A stretch of DNA of 52,282 nucleotides from Spirochaetota bacterium (GTDB taxonomy: Bacteria > Spirochaetota > UBA4802 > JAFGDQ01), in assembly GCA_016932015.1 (NCBI GenBank), contig JAFGDQ010000034.1, positions 1 through 52,282 on the forward strand, in the 5' to 3' direction. The notes under the pieces were generated by a model that saw only the letters and a program-made list of their open reading frames with translations, had not been told where the DNA came from and did not search any database. The translations under genes were made by a program, and so were the position numbers. Below are positions 47,081 through 52,282 of this stretch, piece after piece (position 1 is the stretch's first letter; each line of letters opens with the position of its first letter).

Positions 47081-48285
47081 AAATTATTTATATCCTGTTT
47101 CGTACCATTTATTATCTTTAGCGAAGTCATTTGTTTATCAAGCTGAAGAGATTGAATAGGCTGTGATATTAAAAAATCACCTCTTTTGATTTCGTCTTTC
47201 AGAATTTCAGAGATTTTTAATGCCTTGTTGTAGGATGAAAGTGATCCGACTTCAACTTCTTTTCCTTCGATAGTAATAGTCCCGCGTCTTAATTCTTCAT
47301 AACTTACTTTAGTTATTATATTGCCGGTTGCGTTGGGATAGTCGCTGCTGTAATCCACAACCGGGGCAAAAATATCTCTGTCTTTTATCAAAGTATGTCT
47401 TAATATATCCTTATTTAATACAGGAATAGGGATTCCTATACCCAGAGCTACTGATACACCGTAACCGATGAAACTGACGCCTCTAACGAATTCCTTTTTC
47501 ATTCGTTTCATATCGCCGGTAAGAGCAAGTGTTCCGGCACCTTCGGTCGGTACATTATTTTCTCCTCGTTCACATACAGGACTGTGTTGTGTACCTTCGG
47601 CATAAACATGGCCATGAGCTCCTGCAAGCCAGACCCGCGTACCAATGCCTATTGTTTTATAAAGCGGATCGTTTAACAATGGAGATAACTGTCCTGCGGA
47701 ACAGAATGTAGCATTAGTCATATTTGGTTTTAATTTACCCAAGTACGAATAAACAGGTTTGTCAGAACAGTTAATAGCTACATTATAATTCTGATAACAG
47801 TTTCTGGGATTAACCATTATAGCCTGATTCAGATCATTAATTGTAAACCATGTTCTTACTTCTTTTCGGGGATAATCGTCCGTACCGTAGGATAGTCCAA
47901 ACAGCTGAACGCTTTCTCCGGCAACGAGTTTTTCAATAACATGTCCTCCGCCGAATTTAAAGTCACCGGGATAATACATATTTGCCGGATCATTATATCT
48001 TAATTGAGTTGCCCCGAGAAATACATCCACAGCTGCAACGCCTGAATACACCGGAACATCATCAAGCCAGGCTTCAGTTATACGAATTTTAGGCTTACTA
48101 TGGCCAAAATTCAGAAAGCAACCTGAAGAACACATTGGTCCGAATGTTGCAGTTGTAACAACATCAACTTCCTTTGCTGCTGTCTCAATTCCTTTCTTTT
48201 CAACGTAATCAATAATTTCCTCCGCATTAAGAACTACAGCCTTTTTACTCTCTATTTTTTTATTTATTTCATCATATGTTTTCAT
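47077..48285 (-). CDS. Homocysteine biosynthesis protein (DUF39/COG1900)
   Basis: A 402-residue COG1900 protein. In Methanosarcina acetivorans this family, with its ferredoxin, was shown to allow homocysteine formation, probably from aspartate semialdehyde and sulfide, without the usual O-acyl-homoserine step. Conserved segments are FGPMCSSGCFLNFGHSKPK (C52, C56), RYNDPANMYYPGDFKFGGGHV, ARGEN-like CERGENNVPTEGAGTLALTGDMK, and FIGYGVSVALGIGIPIPV. No CBS domain is fused. It is the first gene of the operon; the spacer before it shows no riboswitch I can recognise. Confidence 0.9.
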   Translation of the reverse strand: MKTYDEINKKIESKKAVVLNAEEIIDYVEKKGIETAAKEVDVVTTATFGPMCSSGCFLNFGHSKPKIRITEAWLDDVPVYSGVAAVDVFLGATQLRYNDPANMYYPGDFKFGGGHVIEKLVAGESVQLFGLSYGTDDYPRKEVRTWFTINDLNQAIMVNPRNCYQNYNVAINCSDKPVYSYLGKLKPNMTNATFCSAGQLSPLLNDPLYKTIGIGTRVWLAGAHGHVYAEGTQHSPVCERGENNVPTEGAGTLALTGDMKRMKKEFVRGVSFIGYGVSVALGIGIPIPVLNKDILRHTLIKDRDIFAPVVDYSSDYPNATGNIITKVSYEELRRGTITIEGKEVEVGSLSSYNKALKISEILKDEIKRGDFLISQPIQSLQLDKQMTSLKIINGTKQDINNL

Positions 48286-48403
48286 GTTTGGACGTTTTAA
48301 GATAGTTTGTTTTATATTTTAAATATCCATTTAATAACAGGATTTGTTATAATAAAAGAATTTTTTTATTGCTAAAAAAAATATAATAATTCTTCTTTAA
48401 AAG

Positions 48404-49582
48404 ATGATGTTAATTCCAGATACAGGATTCCCTGACATGAAATTTCCGGATTATACTAAAGATAATATTGTTAATCTTACCAGTTCACTGTTAAAAGCTT
48501 TTAACGTAGAACCCTTATATCCAGATTTAATGGAACTTAAAAATTTAAAAAACTATAAAAATATTATATTATTAGTAATCGACGGATTAGGATGGAAATA
48601 TTTTGAGAAAAACGGGAAGGATACAATTTTTTCAGAATATTTTGTAAAAAAATTATCTTCAGTTTTCCCGAGTACAACTGCCAGTGCAACTACTACTCTT
48701 GAAACAGGAGTAGCTCCCCAGCAGCATGGTATAACAGGGTGGTTTATGCTTTTAAAGGAGCTTGGAATTATTGCAAAAATTCTGCCATTTATGCCCAGAT
48801 ACGGAGGACAATCTCTTCCTGACGACAGGGTGCAGAGAAATGATATTTATCGGGAGCAGCGATTAAACGATAAAATAAGAAATCCTTCATTTTTGATATA
48901 TCCTGAAAATATTGTAGATAACAAGGTGAATAAAAGAAACAGCAATCTGCTTACTTATAAGACTCTAAACGGAATGTTCCTGCAGATTGGAAAAGCACTG
49001 AAATCATCTTCCGAACGGAAATATATTTATTCATACTGGGAAAATTTTGATTCATTAAGCCATAGATACGGAATTTCCGGTAAGAAAGTTTTTGATCATT
49101 TTATGCTTTTAAATGAAAAGTTAATCAGGTTTATTAAATCAATAAAAAATACAAATACTGCATTATTAATCACGGCTGATCATGGACTGATTGATACGGA
49201 AAAATCAAAAATTATATTTTTGAATGATTATCCTGACATTTATGATATGCTGACACTTCCTTTATGCGGAGAGCCAAGAGCAGCTTATTGTTATGTTCAT
49301 CCTGAAAAAACAAAAGATTTTGAATTTTTAGTGAAAAAAAGGCTTGGTAACTGCCTTAAAATATATAAAAGCAGCACTTTGCTAAAGAAAGGTGCATTCG
49401 GTTTATATGAACCTCATGAAATGCTTAAGCACAGAATAGGTGATTATACACTTGTAATGAAAGAGAATTATATTATAAGAGACAAATTATTTAATGAACG
49501 CCGACTTTCTTTCACTGGTAATCACGGCGGATTAAGCGATGATGAAAAGTATGTGCCATTGATCTGGATAAAAGATATTTAA
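48404..49582 (+). CDS. Alkaline-phosphatase-superfamily phosphodiesterase-like protein
   Basis: A 392-residue protein of the nucleotide pyrophosphatase/phosphodiesterase type: IILLVIDGLGWKYF near 54-67 provides the first metal ligand Asp, LSSVFPSTTASATTTLETG near 83-101 the nucleophile threonine region, GITGW, then LITADHGLIDT near 255-266 and FTGNHGGLSDDE near the C-terminus. No signal peptide is visible, so the enzyme is probably cytoplasmic. The substrate is unknown. Divergent from the homocysteine operon; the RBS is weak. Confidence 0.85.
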   Translation: MMLIPDTGFPDMKFPDYTKDNIVNLTSSLLKAFNVEPLYPDLMELKNLKNYKNIILLVIDGLGWKYFEKNGKDTIFSEYFVKKLSSVFPSTTASATTTLETGVAPQQHGITGWFMLLKELGIIAKILPFMPRYGGQSLPDDRVQRNDIYREQRLNDKIRNPSFLIYPENIVDNKVNKRNSNLLTYKTLNGMFLQIGKALKSSSERKYIYSYWENFDSLSHRYGISGKKVFDHFMLLNEKLIRFIKSIKNTNTALLITADHGLIDTEKSKIIFLNDYPDIYDMLTLPLCGEPRAAYCYVHPEKTKDFEFLVKKRLGNCLKIYKSSTLLKKGAFGLYEPHEMLKHRIGDYTLVMKENYIIRDKLFNERRLSFTGNHGGLSDDEKYVPLIWIKDI

Positions 49583-49596
49583 GAGATGTAAAACTT

Positions 49597-50415
49597 TTAA
49601 TTATCAGAATCTTTTTCCCACCAGATAACCGCCCATTTTACTTCTTTTTTATAGTCAATGACCCATTTTGAGTCTTTTCTTATAAGATGCTTTTTCAGGA
49701 ATCCGGAAAGTCTGATTTCTTCGTCCGGAGTTAATTCATTAAGCATCCAGTAAAAAGAATTCATGGCTGCTTCATGGGAATCATAAATTCTGTCATATTT
49801 ATCGGATATATAATTAACGTTTGCATTTATACCCATCTGATACAGAAGATTTACAACATATATATAATCTATCGGTGTGATGAATTCTCTGCGAATTGCT
49901 TCAAATATTTTTCTATCATGAGGCCCGTCACCGACTACTGTTGAGATATATACTCTTTTCTTCGCAGCTTTGTCCAGTTTATTAATAGCTTTTTTAAGAT
50001 CATCAATTGCTACAGATCTGGAAGCAACTGCAATATCATGAGTGCCAATCTTTGCATTTTCCCAGTCGTCTTCCCAGCTTGCTTTAATAATTTTAATATT
50101 TTTTATATTATCCTTCCGTGCATAATCGCGCAGATGGTGCAGCATGTTTTCAGAAAAATCAACTGCCGTAATTTTTTTTACTTTTGATGCAAGCGGTATT
50201 GCGAGAGTTCCGCTCCCGCATCCCATGTCCAGGACTGTTTCATTTGCGCATGGTTTTATTATACTTAAAAACTCTCTTGCGTATTTGCTTTTATGGGCAT
50301 GCGCTGAAAAAGACGGAGCTCTTTTATTCCAGTATTTATTTGAGTATCTTTTTTTCGGAATATTTTTTCTTTTGTCTTTCCAGACTTTATTCCAGTCAAC
50401 AGATTCAAAATTCAT
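49597..50415 (-). CDS. SAM-dependent class I methyltransferase
   Basis: A 272-residue methyltransferase with the SAM motif VLDMGCGSGTLAIPLA near residue 60 and ITAVDFSENML near 83. A basic N-terminus (NKVWKDKRKNIPKKRY) is typical of a group of small-molecule or cobalamin-related methyltransferases in anaerobes. Ten bases separate its start from the ResB-like gene stop, so it belongs to the same operon. No link to cytochrome assembly is known, and the substrate is unknown. Confidence 0.85.
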   Translation of the reverse strand: MNFESVDWNKVWKDKRKNIPKKRYSNKYWNKRAPSFSAHAHKSKYAREFLSIIKPCANETVLDMGCGSGTLAIPLASKVKKITAVDFSENMLHHLRDYARKDNIKNIKIIKASWEDDWENAKIGTHDIAVASRSVAIDDLKKAINKLDKAAKKRVYISTVVGDGPHDRKIFEAIRREFITPIDYIYVVNLLYQMGINANVNYISDKYDRIYDSHEAAMNSFYWMLNELTPDEEIRLSGFLKKHLIRKDSKWVIDYKKEVKWAVIWWEKDSDN

Positions 50416-50425
50416 ATATCAATAT

Positions 50426-51259
50426 TTAAGCCTTTTGGGTTTTTCTTGTATTTAGATAAAACCATATCATAAGTATAAAAATAATAAAAATAAACACCAT
50501 AACTATTTTCAATCCAGGATCATAAGTGTAAAGCAGAAAAAATTGAGGTAAAATTTTTTCAGTTTTTTTGACCTCTGCTCTATTGCATACTGTTGTTCCT
50601 GGATCAGGTGTTTTAAATACCTCTTTATTTTTTGCGACATCAATATGGAAAAAATAATTACCTGTATATACCGGGTCAAGAAATTTAATTTTATATAAAC
50701 GCTTATCCTGGTCTGACAATGATTGAACAGTAACTTCAGCATCCCTCAATCGGTCCTTAAGATAAGTTGAATTATCATAATTAAAAGCTTTAATATCAGT
50801 TATTTTAATTTCTTCATGATTTGGTAATGTAATTACATCATTTAGTTGAATAGGATAACGAACATGTTCAATAGTCAAATATGTAATAAGATGGCCGCAA
50901 AGTGTCAATATAAACGCTATATGTATTAATGAAGGGCAAAGCAATGTAAAAAAAGACCGTTTGTTTAATTCTTTTTTTCTTTTTGTAAGATTAATAATTC
51001 GCTCAGTTGTGCAGGCGAATGTGTTAAAAGCAAGCAAAGCCATTAAAATGAAGAGAAGCAATAACCACCATGATTTATAAAATTCAGAAAAACCATAATC
51101 AACAAACCAATTGATTACTCTGTTGTTGTTTAATAGATCGAAAAAATGATAATCAAATTTAGAATAGAATGACCCTGTAGTAAGAGTTGTGAATATTAAT
51201 ATTAAAAGCCAGAATGTAAGGCTTGTTTTTGTAAAAAACTTCCAAATAAATTTTATCAT
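50426..51259 (-). CDS. ResB-like cytochrome c biogenesis protein (short form)
   Basis: A 277-residue protein with four membrane segments (near 14-33, 62-82, 107-127 and 250-270) and a periplasmic loop after the third. The layout (KTSLTFWLLILIFTTLTTGSFYSKF start, NTFACTTERI, HIAFILTLCGHLITY) matches ResB/Ccs1 but is about half the length of the standard protein. ResB with CcsA forms the system II haem-export and ligation complex needed for c-type cytochromes such as the 11-haem protein at 42.7 kb. CGGAG precedes ATG 51259. Confidence 0.85.
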   Translation of the reverse strand: MIKFIWKFFTKTSLTFWLLILIFTTLTTGSFYSKFDYHFFDLLNNNRVINWFVDYGFSEFYKSWWLLLLFILMALLAFNTFACTTERIINLTKRKKELNKRSFFTLLCPSLIHIAFILTLCGHLITYLTIEHVRYPIQLNDVITLPNHEEIKITDIKAFNYDNSTYLKDRLRDAEVTVQSLSDQDKRLYKIKFLDPVYTGNYFFHIDVAKNKEVFKTPDPGTTVCNRAEVKKTEKILPQFFLLYTYDPGLKIVMVFIFIIFILMIWFYLNTRKTQKA

Positions 51260-51354
51260 AAGATTACTCCGGAAAATGAAAAAATAAAAACTTTTTTACA
51301 TTTTAAATTGTTATACTCAGAAAAGCTTTTATTTAATAATTTGAAATAATTGAC

Positions 51355-52065
51355 TTAAATATATTTAAAAACAAACATAATTATTGCGCCTGCTATGGCA
51401 TAATATGCACGCCTTCTTTCAGTCCACCTCGGGATAAATCTGATATGAAGATAATTTGCATAATAAAGCCATATTGCAGCTGATTTAAGATGAACATAAA
51501 CCCATTGAAAAATTGCAGCCCATCCAAGGAAGCACCAGATTCCTCCGGTAACATGAACAAGAGTGTGCGAAATGAATCCCCATATCAATAAGTTATGAAA
51601 TGTTTTTGCTTCGGTCTTCCCAAGAAGGAAAAGTAATGCCATTGTTCCTCCTATAAAGAAAAAAGCCTGGGCGAAAAATTCTGTAATAAAAAAAAGTATA
51701 GCCCAAATAGTTAATTTATTTGGACCGAAGTAGGCTAAAGAAGGCGGAGTAAGCCATGCAATGAATGAAAATATAATTGTAAAAATTAAAGAATAGGACA
51801 TTTCGTGGTAGTCTTTATCTTTAAAAATCATTATTATAAGTATTAATGATATTGCCCATGGTAAAAATGCCGGATTCTCAACTACCTTTAGAAAAAGGTA
51901 AATTCCGCTGTAATATCCGGCAAAAGCCAGGTAGATACTGTGAACTATAAATGCGGCAATAATTAATATATTTTTAATTTTGTACTTTTGAAAAAGAAAA
52001 AATATAAAAGCGACAAAATAAAGAATAAGAGCAAAAAGCAAAAAATAAGTTTGAATGAATTCCAT
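51355..52065 (-). CDS. CcsA/CcmC-like haem-handling membrane protein with altered WWD motif
   Basis: A 236-residue protein with about seven membrane segments. The segment HVTGGIWCFLGWAAIFQWVYVHLKSAA followed by IWLYYANYLHIRF aligns with the WWD region and the final YLH.R of CcsA, but the tryptophan-rich core is changed: the usual WGxYWSWDPKE reads WAAIFQWVYVHLK. Histidines that could bind haem flank it. AGGAG precedes ATG 52065. It is the first gene of the operon with resB, so it is the likely second half of a system II complex, with some doubt about haem binding. Confidence 0.72.
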   Translation of the reverse strand: MEFIQTYFLLFALILYFVAFIFFLFQKYKIKNILIIAAFIVHSIYLAFAGYYSGIYLFLKVVENPAFLPWAISLILIIMIFKDKDYHEMSYSLIFTIIFSFIAWLTPPSLAYFGPNKLTIWAILFFITEFFAQAFFFIGGTMALLFLLGKTEAKTFHNLLIWGFISHTLVHVTGGIWCFLGWAAIFQWVYVHLKSAAIWLYYANYLHIRFIPRWTERRRAYYAIAGAIIMFVFKYI

Positions 52066-52201
52066 GTTTTTAACGCTCCTGTTTAGTGCGGGTAAAAAGG
52101 AATTGTTAAGGACATAAACTCATTGTCAATCTAAAAATTGTATCATTTGTAGGTATTTGTTTGATTTTGTAAATAAATGTAAATAATATTAAAGCAAAAA
52201 A

Positions 52202-52281
52202 TTGATAGCGTAGAATTTAGGAGACCTGAATTAGAAAGAAAGCTCTTTTTACGATAATAGAATAAAAAGAGCTTAGAAATG
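52202..52281. repeat. Right copy of the 80 bp terminal inverted repeat
   Basis: An exact reverse complement of bases 1-80, including the same 12 bp hairpin near the end. Read on the plus strand it gives a short open peptide beginning DSVEFRRPELERK and ending LFLR, followed by two stop codons; I cannot match this to a known protein. The spacer 52082-52201 holds no gene. Confidence 0.9.
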
Positions 52282-52282
52282 A

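Overview
The window looks like chromosome-type sequence from an anaerobic, AT-rich, Gram-negative bacterium. Evidence for this is a class III-type molybdenum nitrogenase cluster, several lipoproteins, a periplasmic multihaem cytochrome with system II cytochrome c assembly genes, and an alpha-2-macroglobulin/PBP1C pair. The mixture would fit a spirochaete-like or deltaproteobacteria-like anaerobe, but I cannot fix the phylum from sequence alone. I saw no rRNA, tRNA, CRISPR, transposase or replication gene. The two ends carry the same 80 bp sequence in inverted orientation (1-80 and 52202-52281).

Layout. (1) 0.2-10.3 kb: nifH-nifI1-nifI2-nifD-nifK-nifE-nifN-nifB, then a thioredoxin-like 2Fe-2S ferredoxin and a short nifV-alpha-type homocitrate synthase with its own promoter. 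It lies end to end with a MarR regulator. (2) 11-12.8 kb: a Na/phosphate-type symporter with a good terminator. (3) 12.8-18.2 kb, minus strand: a very unusual three-subunit molybdenum-hydroxylase operon. (4) 18.6-20.5 kb: an alkyltransferase-like protein and a Tat-exported sugar-isomerase-like protein. (5) 20.9-25.9 kb: an autoregulated TetR gene, a flavodoxin, three tandem CPBP membrane proteases, a broken PEBP gene and a DUF2284 protein. (6) 26.2-34.2 kb: alpha-2-macroglobulin lipoprotein overlapping pbpC. (7) 34.3-37.8 kb, minus: three SPFH (HflK/HflC-like) genes, the first fused to a cation diffusion facilitator. (8) 38.2-42.1 kb: a metallophosphoesterase lipoprotein, a parvulin lipoprotein and a second MarR. 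(9) 42.7-44.5 kb: an 11-haem cytochrome c whose frame is interrupted by one in-frame TGA followed by a SECIS-like hairpin, then a periplasmic rhodanese. (10) 45-48.3 kb, minus: an alpha/beta hydrolase and a compact operon matching the sulfide-dependent homocysteine pathway (DUF39, NIL-ferredoxin, UPF0280). (11) 48.4-52.1 kb: a phosphodiesterase-like protein, and a methyltransferase-ResB-CcsA-like operon.

How parts fit. The nif cluster supplies catalytic, cofactor-assembly and PII-type control parts of nitrogen fixation; NifV-alpha would make the homocitrate of the cofactor if its partner exists elsewhere. The right-hand 10 kb is rich in redox and sulfur chemistry: a probable selenocysteine cytochrome, a rhodanese, homocysteine formation from sulfide, and haem attachment proteins. 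The strongest candidates for something new are the selenocysteine multihaem cytochrome/rhodanese pair, the molybdenum-hydroxylase operon (zinc finger, inserted GltD-like module, catalytic Glu replaced by His), and the CDF-SPFH fusion.
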